A DNA stretch of 64,000 bases, taken from the NCBI GenBank assembly GCA_014649155.1, contig BMSM01000028.1:1-64000 (forward strand). The letters are read 5' to 3'. This document shows, piece after piece, positions 47,002-56,215 of this stretch. Position 1 is the first letter of the stretch. Each line of letters starts with the position of its first letter. The notes beneath the pieces were generated by a model. The model searched no databases and had not been told where the DNA came from. It saw only the letters and a program-made list of their open reading frames with translations. The DNA is from Streptomyces griseoviridis. Lineage in GTDB: Bacteria; Actinomycetota; Actinomycetes; Streptomycetales; Streptomycetaceae. The translations under genes were made by a program, and so were the position numbers.

Positions 47002-49502
47002 CTGTGACCACCAGCGCTCCCTCCGGCGGGGGCGAGGCGGCGGTGCCGCCGGAGGACCTCGTGTCGCTGACCATCGACGGCGTGGAGATCAGCGTGCCCA
47101 AGGGCACCCTGGTCATCCGGGCCGCCGAGCAGCTCGGCATCGAGATCCCCCGGTTCTGCGACCACCCGCTCCTCGACCCGGCCGGCGCCTGCCGGCAGTG
47201 CATCGTCGAGGTCGAGGGCCAGCGCAAGCCCATGGCGTCCTGCACCATCACCTGCACCGACGGGATGGTGGTCAGGACCCACCTCACCTCGCCGGTCGCG
47301 GAGAAGGCGCAGAAGGGGGTGATGGAGCTGCTGCTCATCAACCACCCGCTGGACTGCCCGGTCTGCGACAAGGGCGGTGAGTGCCCGCTCCAGAACCAGG
47401 CGATGTCGCACGGCGGCGCCGACTCCCGCTTCGAGGGCAGGAAGCGCACCTACGAGAAGCCCGTGCCGATCTCCACCCAGGTGCTGCTCGACCGGGAGCG
47501 GTGCGTGCTCTGCGCCCGCTGCACCCGGTTCTCCAACCAGGTCGCCGGCGACCCGATGATCGAGCTGATCGAGCGGGGCGCGCTCCAGCAGGTCGGCACC
47601 GGCGAGGGCGACCCCTTCGAGTCGTACTTCTCCGGGAACACCATCCAGATCTGCCCGGTCGGCGCGCTGACCTCGGCGGCGTACCGGTTCCGCTCCCGCC
47701 CCTTCGACCTGGTCTCCTCGCCGTCGGTGTGCGAGCACTGCTCCGGCGGCTGCGCGACCCGCACCGACCACCGGCGCGGCAAGGTCATGCGCCGCCTGGC
47801 GGCGAACGACCCCGAGGTCAACGAGGAGTGGATCTGCGACAAGGGGCGCTTCGCGTTCCGGTACGCGCAGCAGCGGGACCGGCTGGCCACGCCCCTGGTG
47901 CGCAACGCCGAGGGCGAGCTGGAGCCCGCCTCCTGGCCGGAGGCGCTCCAGATCGCCGCCCAGGGGCTGCTGGCCTCGCGGGGCCGCACCGGAGTGCTGA
48001 CCGGCGGGCGGCTCACCGTGGAGGACGCCTACGCGTACAGCAAGTTCGCGCGGGTGGCGCTCGACACCAACGACATCGACTTCCGCGCGCGCGTGCACAG
48101 CGCCGAGGAGGCCGACTTCCTGGCGGCCGAGGTGGCCGGCCGGGGCCGTGATCTCGACGGCACGGGCGTGACGTACGCGGCGCTGGAGAAAGCGCCCGCG
48201 GTGCTGCTCGTCGGGTTCGAGGCGGAGGAGGAGGCGCCCGGCGTCTTCCTGCGGCTGCGCAAGGCGTGGCGCCGGCACGGGCAGCGGGTGTTCGCCCTGG
48301 CGACGCACGCCACCCGCGGCCTGGACAAGGCCGGCGGCACGCTGCTGCCGGCCGCGCCCGGCACCGAGACGGAGTGGCTGGACGCGCTCGCGGGCGGCGT
48401 CGGCCTGGAGGACGACGGCACCCGGGCCGCCGAGGCGCTGCGGACCGAGGGCGCGGTCATCGTCGTCGGCGAGCGGCTCGCGGCCGTCGCCGGTGGCCTG
48501 ACCGCCGCCGTACGGACCGCGCGGGCGACCGGCGCCCGGCTGGCGTGGATTCCGCGCCGGGCCGGGGAGCGGGCCGCGATCGAGGCGGGCGCGCTGCCGA
48601 CGCTGCTGCCCGGCGGGCGTCCGGCGACCGACCCGCGCGCGCGGGAGGAGGTCGCCGCCGTCTGGGGGGTGGCCGCGCTGCCGCACCGCTTCGGCCGGGA
48701 CACCGGCGCCATCGTCGAGGCCGCCGCCGCCGGAGAGCTGCAGGCGCTGCTCGTCGCGGGCGTGGAGGTCGCCGACCTGCCCGACCCGGCACGCGCGCGT
48801 GCCGCGCTGGCCGAGGCCGGCTTCGTGGTCTCCCTGGAGCTGCGCCCCGGTGAGGTCACCGAGCTGGCCGACGTGGTGCTGCCGGTCGCGGCGGTCGCCG
48901 AGAAGGCGGGCACCTTCCTCAACTGGGAGGGCCGGGTCCGCTCCTTCGAGGCGGCGCTCAAGCCCGACCAGATGACCCGGCGCCTCGCGCCCGCCGACGC
49001 GCGCGTGCTGCAGATGCTGGCCGACGCCATGGACGTGCACCTGGGGCTGCCGGACCTGCGGACGGTGCGCGCGGAGATCGACCGGCTCGGGCCCTGGACG
49101 GGGGCCGCGGCCACCGAGCCCCTGGAGCGGTCCGCCCCGCTGCCGCGGCCGGCCGCGGGGGAGGCGGTCCTCGCCGGACACCGGCTCCTGCTCGACCAGG
49201 GCGTCCTGCAACAGGGCGACGAGGCGCTGGCCGGCACCCGGCACGCCGCCCGCGCGCGCGTGTCGGCCGCCACCGCCGCCGAGGCCGGCGTCAAGGACGG
49301 CGACCTCCTCGCGGTGACCGGGCCGGCGGGCGCCGTCGCCCTGCCGCTCCAAGTGACCGAGATGGCCGACCGGGTGGTGTGGCTGCCGCTGAACTCCACC
49401 GGGTCCGGGGTCGCCTCCGACACCGGGGCGCTGCCCGGCTCCCTCGTCCGCATCGGCCCGGCGGCCATCGCCGGCGCGGCCCCCCAGGAGGTGGAGGCAT
49501 GA
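46998..49502 (+). CDS. nuoG: NADH:quinone oxidoreductase subunit G
   Basis: The 834-residue subunit carries the electron wire between NuoF and NuoI. The N-terminal ferredoxin domain holds a [2Fe-2S] site (FCDHPLLDPAGACRQCIVE) and the His/Cys cluster (CPVCDKGGECPLQ). A two-cluster ferredoxin-like segment (CVLCARCTRF, CPVGALTS) follows. CEHCSGGC with the later WICDKG matches CX2CX3C-Xn-C of the extra cluster N7, known from Thermus and E. coli. The molybdopterin-oxidoreductase-like remainder is degenerate, as expected. Confidence 0.96.
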   Translation: MTVTTSAPSGGGEAAVPPEDLVSLTIDGVEISVPKGTLVIRAAEQLGIEIPRFCDHPLLDPAGACRQCIVEVEGQRKPMASCTITCTDGMVVRTHLTSPVAEKAQKGVMELLLINHPLDCPVCDKGGECPLQNQAMSHGGADSRFEGRKRTYEKPVPISTQVLLDRERCVLCARCTRFSNQVAGDPMIELIERGALQQVGTGEGDPFESYFSGNTIQICPVGALTSAAYRFRSRPFDLVSSPSVCEHCSGGCATRTDHRRGKVMRRLAANDPEVNEEWICDKGRFAFRYAQQRDRLATPLVRNAEGELEPASWPEALQIAAQGLLASRGRTGVLTGGRLTVEDAYAYSKFARVALDTNDIDFRARVHSAEEADFLAAEVAGRGRDLDGTGVTYAALEKAPAVLLVGFEAEEEAPGVFLRLRKAWRRHGQRVFALATHATRGLDKAGGTLLPAAPGTETEWLDALAGGVGLEDDGTRAAEALRTEGAVIVVGERLAAVAGGLTAAVRTARATGARLAWIPRRAGERAAIEAGALPTLLPGGRPATDPRAREEVAAVWGVAALPHRFGRDTGAIVEAAAAGELQALLVAGVEVADLPDPARARAALAEAGFVVSLELRPGEVTELADVVLPVAAVAEKAGTFLNWEGRVRSFEAALKPDQMTRRLAPADARVLQMLADAMDVHLGLPDLRTVRAEIDRLGPWTGAAATEPLERSAPLPRPAAGEAVLAGHRLLLDQGVLQQGDEALAGTRHAARARVSAATAAEAGVKDGDLLAVTGPAGAVALPLQVTEMADRVVWLPLNSTGSGVASDTGALPGSLVRIGPAAIAGAAPQEVEA

Positions 49503-50875
49503 GCGCGTACCTCGCCGCTGAAGACCTCTCGATGTTCGGCACCGACCCCTGGTGGCTGGTCGTCGTCAAGGCGGTGTTCTGCTTCGCGTTCCTCATGGTG
49601 ACCGTCCTGATCGCCATCGTCATGGAACGCAAGATCGTCGCCTGGATGCAGCTGCGCGTCGGCCCGAACCGGCACGGCCCCTGGGGCATGCTCCAGTCGC
49701 TCGCCGACGGCGTGAAGCTGATGCTCAAGGAAGACGTCGTCGTCAAACGCGCCGACAAGGCGGTGTACGTCCTCGCCCCGGTCGTCGCGGCCGTACCCGC
49801 CTTCATGGCCTTCGCGGTGATCCCGTTCGGACCGGCCGGCAACGAGATCTCGATCTTCGGCCACCGCACCACCATGCAGCTCACCGATCTGCCGATCGCG
49901 ATGCTGTACATCCTGGCGGTCGCCTCGGTCGGCATCTACGGCATCGTCCTGGCGGGCTGGTCCTCCGGCTCGACGTACCCGCTCCTGGGCGGCCTGCGCT
50001 CCTGCGCGCAGATGATCTCCTACGAGATCGCCATGGGCGCCGCCTTCGCGTCGGTGTTCCTCTACTCGGGCTCCATGTCGACGTCGACGATCGTCGAGCA
50101 GCAGGCCGACCGCTGGTACATCCTGCTGCTGCCGGTCTCCTTCCTGCTCTACGTCGTGACGATGGTCGGCGAGACCAACCGCGCCCCGTTCGACATGCCG
50201 GAGTCCGAGGGCGACCTGGTCGGCGGCTTCAACACCGAGTACTCGTCGATCAAGTTCGCGATGTTCATGCTCGCCGAGTACGTGAACATGGTGACGGTCT
50301 CGGCGGTCACCACCACCCTCTTCCTCGGTGGCTGGCGCGCCCCCTGGCCCGTCTCCACCTTCTGGGAGGGCGCGAACCACGGCTGGTGGCCGATCCTCTG
50401 GTTCATCGTCAAGGTGCAGGTGCTGCTCTTCGTCTTCGTCTGGCTGCGCGGCACCCTGCCCCGGGTCCGCTACGACCAGCTGATGAAGCTCGGCTGGAAG
50501 GTCCTCATCCCGGTCTCGCTGGTCTGGCTGATGTGCGTCGCGACCGTCCGGGCCCTGCGCAACGAGAACTACGACTTCGCCGACATCGCGCTCTACGTCT
50601 TCGCCGGCGTCCTCGGCGTCCTGCTGCTGACCTTCGTCGTCGACCTGTTTCGCGACAAGGGCGAGGGGACCGGCCGGCCCGCCGAGGAGCCGGCCGCGTT
50701 CGACCCGATGGCCGGCGGGTTCCCGGTACCGCCGCTGCCCGGACAGGAGGTGCCGCCGGTGCCCCGGCGGCGTCCGCGCCGGGAGCGGGAGCTGATTGTC
50801 AGTGGCGGCCCCGATACTCAGAGTGACGGGCCGCTGGGCGGATCTACGGATGGAAAGGAGGCGTCCGATGGCTGA
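49499..50875 (+). CDS. nuoH: NADH:quinone oxidoreductase subunit H
   Basis: The 458-residue membrane subunit forms the quinone entrance and links the arms of complex I. VMERKIVAWMQLRVGPNRHGP near residue 40 and ETNRAPFDMPESEGDLVGGF near 223 are the family signatures. The last 80 residues are a cytoplasmic Pro/Arg/Gly-rich extension not found in E. coli. The stop overlaps nuoI by eight bases. Confidence 0.97.
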   Translation: MSAYLAAEDLSMFGTDPWWLVVVKAVFCFAFLMVTVLIAIVMERKIVAWMQLRVGPNRHGPWGMLQSLADGVKLMLKEDVVVKRADKAVYVLAPVVAAVPAFMAFAVIPFGPAGNEISIFGHRTTMQLTDLPIAMLYILAVASVGIYGIVLAGWSSGSTYPLLGGLRSCAQMISYEIAMGAAFASVFLYSGSMSTSTIVEQQADRWYILLLPVSFLLYVVTMVGETNRAPFDMPESEGDLVGGFNTEYSSIKFAMFMLAEYVNMVTVSAVTTTLFLGGWRAPWPVSTFWEGANHGWWPILWFIVKVQVLLFVFVWLRGTLPRVRYDQLMKLGWKVLIPVSLVWLMCVATVRALRNENYDFADIALYVFAGVLGVLLLTFVVDLFRDKGEGTGRPAEEPAAFDPMAGGFPVPPLPGQEVPPVPRRRPRRERELIVSGGPDTQSDGPLGGSTDGKEASDG

Positions 50876-51509
50876 GGAACCGAAGGGGACCGATCCCGGT
50901 TTCCAGAACCCCGTGGCCGGCTTCGGCGTGACCTTCAAGGCCATGTTCAAGAAGCGGCTGACCGAGCAGTACCCGGAGCAGCAGAAGACCACCGCTCCGC
51001 GCTTCCACGGACGGCACCAGCTCAACCGCCATCCGGACGGCCTGGAGAAGTGCGTCGGCTGCGAGCTGTGCGCCTGGGCCTGCCCCGCCGACGCGATCTA
51101 CGTCGAGGGCGCGGACAACACGGACGAGGAGCGCTACTCGCCCGGTGAGCGGTACGGCCGCGTCTACCAGATCAACTACGCCCGCTGCATCCTGTGCGGC
51201 CTGTGCATCGAGGCGTGCCCCACGCGCGCGCTGACGATGACCAACGAGTTCGAGCTGGCCGACTCCAGCCGCGCCGACCTCATCTACACCAAGGAGCAGT
51301 TGCTCGCCGGGCTCGACGACACCATGGTCGACACCCCGCACGCCCTCTACCCGGGCACGGATGAGCAGGACTACTACCGGGGGCTGGTCACCGAGGCCGC
51401 GCCCGGCACCGAGCGGCAGGTCGCCCGCTCCAAGGACGAGGGCGTCCAGGAGGCCGCGTCGACCTTCGGCGAGAACGAACCGGCGTCGGAGGAGGTGATC
51501 CGCCGATGA
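50868..51509 (+). CDS. nuoI: NADH:quinone oxidoreductase subunit I
   Basis: The 213-residue subunit holds two [4Fe-4S] clusters (N6a, N6b) bound by CVGCELCAWACPADAI and CILCGLCIEACPTRAL, which pass electrons from NuoG to NuoB. A strong GGAAAGGAGG site precedes the ATG, the best ribosome site in the operon. The C-terminal 60 residues are an acidic extension. Confidence 0.97.
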   Translation: MAEEPKGTDPGFQNPVAGFGVTFKAMFKKRLTEQYPEQQKTTAPRFHGRHQLNRHPDGLEKCVGCELCAWACPADAIYVEGADNTDEERYSPGERYGRVYQINYARCILCGLCIEACPTRALTMTNEFELADSSRADLIYTKEQLLAGLDDTMVDTPHALYPGTDEQDYYRGLVTEAAPGTERQVARSKDEGVQEAASTFGENEPASEEVIRR

Positions 51510-52363
51510 CCGCGCAGCTCGCCGCCGCGGCGACCCTCTCCGCCGGCACCTCCACCGGAGAGGCCTTCCAGTTCTGGGTCCTCGGCACGATCGCGGTGAT
51601 CGGCGCCCTGTGCACGGTCTTCATGAGGCGGGCCGTGCACAGCGCCCTCTGCCTCGCCGGGACCATGATCATCCTGGCCGTGTTCTACCTGGCCAACGGC
51701 GCTTACTTCCTCGGCGTCGTCCAGATCGTCGTCTACACCGGCGCGATCATGATGCTGTTCCTGTTCGTGGTGATGCTCGTGGGCGTCACCGCGGCGGACT
51801 CCCTGAAGGAGACCATCAAGGGGCAGCGCTGGCTGGCCCTGCTGTGCGGGCTCGGCTTCGGCATCCTGCTGTTCGCGGGCATCGGCAACGCCTCGCTGAC
51901 CGAGTTCGGCGGGGTCGGCGGGGCCAACGCGGGCGGCAATGTGGAGGGCCTGGCGTCCCTGATCTTCACCAAGTACGTCTTCGCCTTCGAGATCACCGGC
52001 GCCCTGCTCATCACCGCCGCGGTCGGCGCGATGGTCCTCACCCACCGCGAGCGCACCGAGCGGGCCAAGACCCAGCGGGAGCTGGCCGAGGAGCGGGTGC
52101 GCAAGGGCACCCACCTGCCGCCGCTGCCGGCCCCCGGCGTCTACGCCCGGCACAACGCCGTGGACATCGCGGGCCTGCTGCCCGACGGCACCCCCTCCGA
52201 GCTGACCGTCAACAAGACGCTGCGCGCGCGGGGCCAGATCCGCGACGTGTCGACGGAGGCGCTCGACGACCTGAAGGCCCTGGAGCGGCGGGCCGAGGAG
52301 CGCCTGGAGCGTGACCCGGCCGCGCCGGCCACCTTCAAGCGGACCGAGGAGGCGTCGAAGTGA
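51506..52363 (+). CDS. nuoJ: NADH:quinone oxidoreductase subunit J
   Basis: The 285-residue protein has five helices in its first 180 residues, with the conserved GAYFLGVVQIVVYTGAIMML segment near helix 3 that contains the pi-bulge important for coupling. The remaining 100 residues form a charged cytoplasmic tail, longer than in E. coli. It overlaps nuoI and nuoK by four bases each. Confidence 0.96.
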   Translation: MTAQLAAAATLSAGTSTGEAFQFWVLGTIAVIGALCTVFMRRAVHSALCLAGTMIILAVFYLANGAYFLGVVQIVVYTGAIMMLFLFVVMLVGVTAADSLKETIKGQRWLALLCGLGFGILLFAGIGNASLTEFGGVGGANAGGNVEGLASLIFTKYVFAFEITGALLITAAVGAMVLTHRERTERAKTQRELAEERVRKGTHLPPLPAPGVYARHNAVDIAGLLPDGTPSELTVNKTLRARGQIRDVSTEALDDLKALERRAEERLERDPAAPATFKRTEEASK

Positions 52364-52659
52364 ACCCCGTCAACTACCTGTATCTCGCGGCCCTGCTGTT
52401 CACCATCGGCGCCACCGGGGTGCTGATCCGGCGCAACGCCATCGTGGTGTTCATGTGCGTCGAGCTGATGCTCAACGCCTGCAACCTGGCGTTCGTCGCC
52501 TTCTCCCGGATGCACGGCAATCTGGACGGCCAGGTCATCGCCTTCTTCACGATGGTCGTCGCCGCCGCCGAGGTCGTGGTCGGGCTCGCGATCATCGTGT
52601 CCCTGTTCCGTGCCCGCCACTCGGCCTCGGTCGACGACGCCAGCCTGATGAAGCTGTGA
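52360..52659 (+). CDS. nuoK: NADH:quinone oxidoreductase subunit K
   Basis: The 99-residue, three-helix membrane subunit carries the conserved glutamates in VFMCVELMLNACNLAFV and AAEVVVGLAIIVSLFR that form part of the proton path. GTG 52360 overlaps the nuoJ stop. Confidence 0.97.
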   Translation: MNPVNYLYLAALLFTIGATGVLIRRNAIVVFMCVELMLNACNLAFVAFSRMHGNLDGQVIAFFTMVVAAAEVVVGLAIIVSLFRARHSASVDDASLMKL

Positions 52660-52673
52660 GGGGTCGCTGAATC

Positions 52674-54638
52674 GTGGAAAATCTGATTGCGCTGCTGGTG
52701 GCGGCGCCCCTGCTCGGAGCCGCGGTCCTGCTGTGCGGCGGACGCCTGCTGGACGCCGTCGGCCACTGGCTGGGCACACTGCTGGCCGCCGTGTCCTTCG
52801 TGCTCGGCGTCGTCCTCTTCACCGACATGCTCGGCAGCGGCGCCGAGGACCGCACCCTGACGCAGCACCTGTTCAGCTGGGTCCCGGTCGAGGGCTTCCA
52901 GGCCGACGTCGCCTTCCGGCTCGACCAGCTGTCGATGACGTTCGTCCTGCTGATCACCGGCGTCGGCACGCTGATCCACCTGTACTCGGTCGGGTACATG
53001 GAGCACGACGAGCGCCGCCGCCGCTTCTTCGGCTATCTGAACCTGTTCCTCGCGGCGATGCTGATCCTGGTCCTCGCCGACAACTACCTGCTGCTGTACG
53101 TCGGCTGGGAGGGCGTCGGCCTCGCCTCCTACCTGCTGATCGGTTTCTGGCAGCACAAGCCCAGCGCCGCCACCGCGGCGAAGAAGGCGTTCCTGGTCAA
53201 CCGCGTCGGCGACATGGGCCTGTCGATCGCGATCATGCTGATGTTCCTCTGGTTCGGGACCTTCGCCTTCGGACCGGTGCTCGGCACGGTGGCGGAACCC
53301 GGTCTCGCCGGGGAGGCCGGCGAGGGCAAGCTCACCGCCATCGCCCTGATGCTGCTGCTCGCCGCGTGCGGCAAGTCCGCCCAGGTGCCGCTGCAGTCCT
53401 GGCTCGGGGACGCCATGGAGGGCCCGACGCCGGTCTCGGCCCTGATCCACGCCGCGACCATGGTGACGGCGGGCGTCTACCTGATCGTCCGCTCCGGCGC
53501 GATCTTCAACGGGGCGCCGGACGCGCAGCTGGTCGTCACCGTCGTCGGCGCGGTCACGCTGCTGTTCGGTGCGATCGTCGGTTGCGCCAAGGACGACATC
53601 AAGAAGGCGCTGGCCGGGTCGACCATGTCGCAGATCGGCTACATGGTGCTCGCCGCGGGCCTCGGCCCCATCGGCTACGTCTTCGCGATCATGCACCTGG
53701 TGACGCACGGCTTCTTCAAGGCCGGTCTCTTCCTGGGCGCCGGTTCCGTGATGCACGGGATGAACGACGAGGTCGACATGCGCCGCTACGGCGGCCTGCG
53801 GAAGTACATGCCGGTCACCTTCGTCACCTTCGGTCTCGGCTATCTCGCCATCATCGGCTTCCCGGGTCTGTCCGGCTTCTTCTCCAAGGACAAGATCATC
53901 GAGGCGGCCTTCGCCAAGGGCGGCACCGAGGGCTGGGTCCTCGGCGCCTGCGCCCTGCTGGGCGCGGCCATCACCGCGTACTACATGACGCGCGTGATGC
54001 TGATGACGTTCTTCGGCGAGGAGCGCTGGCGCGACGCCCCGACGCCGTCCCCGGCCGCACCGGACGTGGAGCCCGCCGCCGAGATCCGCGGCGAGTACAC
54101 CCCGCCGCACCCGCACGAGTCCCCGAAGGTCATGACGGTCCCGATGATCGTGCTGGCCGTGGGCTCGGTGGCCGGCGGCGCGTTCTTCTCGATCGGCGAC
54201 CGGTTCCTGCACTGGCTGGAGCCGATCACCGACCACGCGCACGGCCACCCGCCGGTCGGCGCCCTGACGGTCACCCTCTCCACGGTCGCCGTGATGGTCA
54301 TCGGCGTCGCCGTCGCCTGGGCGCAGTACGGGCGCCGCCCGGTCCCGGCCGTCGCCCCGCGCGGCTCGCTGCTCACCCGGGCCGCCCGCCGCGACCTGCT
54401 CCAGGACGACTTCAACCACGTGGTCCTGGTCCGCGGCGGCGAGCACCTCACCCGCTCCCTGGTCTACGTCGACCACACCCTGGTCGACGGGGTGGTCAAC
54501 GGCACGGCGGCCTCGGTCGGCGGTCTGTCCGGACGGCTGCGCAAGGTGCAGAACGGCTTCGTGCGCAGTTACGCGGTCTCGATGTTCGGCGGTGCGGCGG
54601 TCCTCGTCGCCGCGACCCTGCTGATGAGGGCGGTCTGA
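52674..54638 (+). CDS. nuoL: NADH:quinone oxidoreductase subunit L
   Basis: The 654-residue antiporter-like subunit pumps protons and ends in the long lateral helix. VGWEGVGLASYLLIGFW near residue 143 contains the key glutamate; KSAQVPLQSWLGDAMEGPTPVSALIHAATMV-like sequence near 235, split here by normal loops, contains the conserved lysine and histidines. GTG 52674 lies 14 bases after nuoK. About fourteen helices precede the lateral helix and its final anchor. Confidence 0.96.
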   Translation: MENLIALLVAAPLLGAAVLLCGGRLLDAVGHWLGTLLAAVSFVLGVVLFTDMLGSGAEDRTLTQHLFSWVPVEGFQADVAFRLDQLSMTFVLLITGVGTLIHLYSVGYMEHDERRRRFFGYLNLFLAAMLILVLADNYLLLYVGWEGVGLASYLLIGFWQHKPSAATAAKKAFLVNRVGDMGLSIAIMLMFLWFGTFAFGPVLGTVAEPGLAGEAGEGKLTAIALMLLLAACGKSAQVPLQSWLGDAMEGPTPVSALIHAATMVTAGVYLIVRSGAIFNGAPDAQLVVTVVGAVTLLFGAIVGCAKDDIKKALAGSTMSQIGYMVLAAGLGPIGYVFAIMHLVTHGFFKAGLFLGAGSVMHGMNDEVDMRRYGGLRKYMPVTFVTFGLGYLAIIGFPGLSGFFSKDKIIEAAFAKGGTEGWVLGACALLGAAITAYYMTRVMLMTFFGEERWRDAPTPSPAAPDVEPAAEIRGEYTPPHPHESPKVMTVPMIVLAVGSVAGGAFFSIGDRFLHWLEPITDHAHGHPPVGALTVTLSTVAVMVIGVAVAWAQYGRRPVPAVAPRGSLLTRAARRDLLQDDFNHVVLVRGGEHLTRSLVYVDHTLVDGVVNGTAASVGGLSGRLRKVQNGFVRSYAVSMFGGAAVLVAATLLMRAV

Positions 54639-54643
54639 TACCG

Positions 54644-56215
54644 ATGTCCTTTCCCCTGCTGACAGCGACCGCGGTGCTCCCGGCCGTCGGAGCGATCGCG
54701 ACGGCCGCCGTGCCGGCCGCGCGGCGCACCGCGGCCAAGTGGCTGGCGCTGCTGTTCTCGCTGGCCACGCTCGTCCTCGCGGTGGTCGTCCTGGTCCGCT
54801 TCGACCCGGACGGCGACCGGTACCAGCTCACCGAGTCGCACTCCTGGATCGCCGACTTCGGCGTCCGCTACGAACTGGGCGTGGACGGCATCGCGGTCGC
54901 GCTGATCGCGCTGACGGCCCTGCTCATCCCGTTCATCGTCCTGGCGGGGTGGCACGACGCCGACCCGCTGGAGACCGGCAGCAGCCGGTGGCGGCCGACA
55001 CAGGGCTTCTTCGCCCTGATCCTGGCCGTCGAGGCGATGGTGATCATCTCGTTCGAGGCCACCGACGTCTTCCTCTTCTACATCTTCTTCGAAGCCATGC
55101 TGATCCCGATGTACTTCCTCATCGGCGGCTTCGGGGACCGGGCCCACGAGCACGGCGAGAAGACGGCGGCCACCCAACGCTCGTACGCGGCGGTGAAGTT
55201 CCTCCTCTACAACCTGGCCGGCGGTCTGATCATGCTGGCCGCGGTGATCGGCCTCTACGTGGTCGCCGGGAACTTCTCGCTCACCGAGATCGCCGAGGCC
55301 CGCGCCGACGGCTCGCTCGACATGGCGACCAACACCGAACGCTGGCTGTTCCTCGGTTTCTTCTTCGCCTTCGCGGTGAAGGCGCCGCTGTGGCCGCTGC
55401 ACACCTGGCTGCCCAACGCCATGCAGGAGTCCACCGCCCCGGTCGCCGTACTGATCACGGCGGTCGTCGACAAGGTGGGCACCTTCGCGATGCTCCGCTT
55501 CTGCCTCCAGCTCTTCCCGGAGGCCAGCAAGTGGGCGACGCCGGTCATCCTCGTCCTCGCCCTGATCAGCATCATCTACGGGGCGCTGCTCGCGGTCGGC
55601 CAGCGCGACATCAAGCGCCTGGTGGCGTACGCGTCGATCTCGCACTTCGGCTTCATCATCATGGGCATCTTCGCGATGACCAGCCAGGGCCAGTCCGGCG
55701 CGACGCTCTACATGGTCAACCACGGCCTGTCGACCGCCGCGCTGATGCTGGTGGCCGGCTTCCTGATCTCGCGGCGCGGCTCCCGGCTCATCGCCGACTA
55801 CGGCGGGGTGCAGAAGGTCGCCCCGGTGCTCGCCGGCACGTTCCTGATCGGCGGCCTGGCGACGCTGTCCCTGCCCGGACTCGCGCCGTTCGTCAGCGAG
55901 TTCCTGGTGCTGGTCGGCACGTTCACCCGCTATCCGGTGGTCGGCGTCATCGCCACCTTCGGCATCGTGCTCGCCGCGCTCTACACCCTCGTCCTCTACC
56001 AGCGGACGATGACCGGCCCGGTGAAACCGGAGGTCGCCGCCATGCCCGATCTGCGGGTGCGGGAAGTGCTGGTCGTCGCGCCGCTGGTGGTGCTGCTGAT
56101 CTTCCTCGGCGTCTACCCGAAGCCGGTGGCGGACATCATCGACCCGGCGGTCAAGCAGACCATGTCCGACGTCCAGAAGAAGGACCCCCAGCCCGAGGTG
56201 GAGGCGGCCAAGTGA
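54644..56215 (+). CDS. nuoM: NADH:quinone oxidoreductase subunit M
   Basis: The 523-residue antiporter-like subunit has the pumping glutamate in FYIFFEAMLIPMYFLIGGFG and the lysine region FAVKAPLWPLHTWLPNAMQE, both well conserved. ATG 54644 is five bases after the nuoL stop, and the TGA overlaps the nuoN start. The C-terminal VQKKDPQPEVEAAK tail is charged. Confidence 0.97.
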   Translation: MSFPLLTATAVLPAVGAIATAAVPAARRTAAKWLALLFSLATLVLAVVVLVRFDPDGDRYQLTESHSWIADFGVRYELGVDGIAVALIALTALLIPFIVLAGWHDADPLETGSSRWRPTQGFFALILAVEAMVIISFEATDVFLFYIFFEAMLIPMYFLIGGFGDRAHEHGEKTAATQRSYAAVKFLLYNLAGGLIMLAAVIGLYVVAGNFSLTEIAEARADGSLDMATNTERWLFLGFFFAFAVKAPLWPLHTWLPNAMQESTAPVAVLITAVVDKVGTFAMLRFCLQLFPEASKWATPVILVLALISIIYGALLAVGQRDIKRLVAYASISHFGFIIMGIFAMTSQGQSGATLYMVNHGLSTAALMLVAGFLISRRGSRLIADYGGVQKVAPVLAGTFLIGGLATLSLPGLAPFVSEFLVLVGTFTRYPVVGVIATFGIVLAALYTLVLYQRTMTGPVKPEVAAMPDLRVREVLVVAPLVVLLIFLGVYPKPVADIIDPAVKQTMSDVQKKDPQPEVEAAK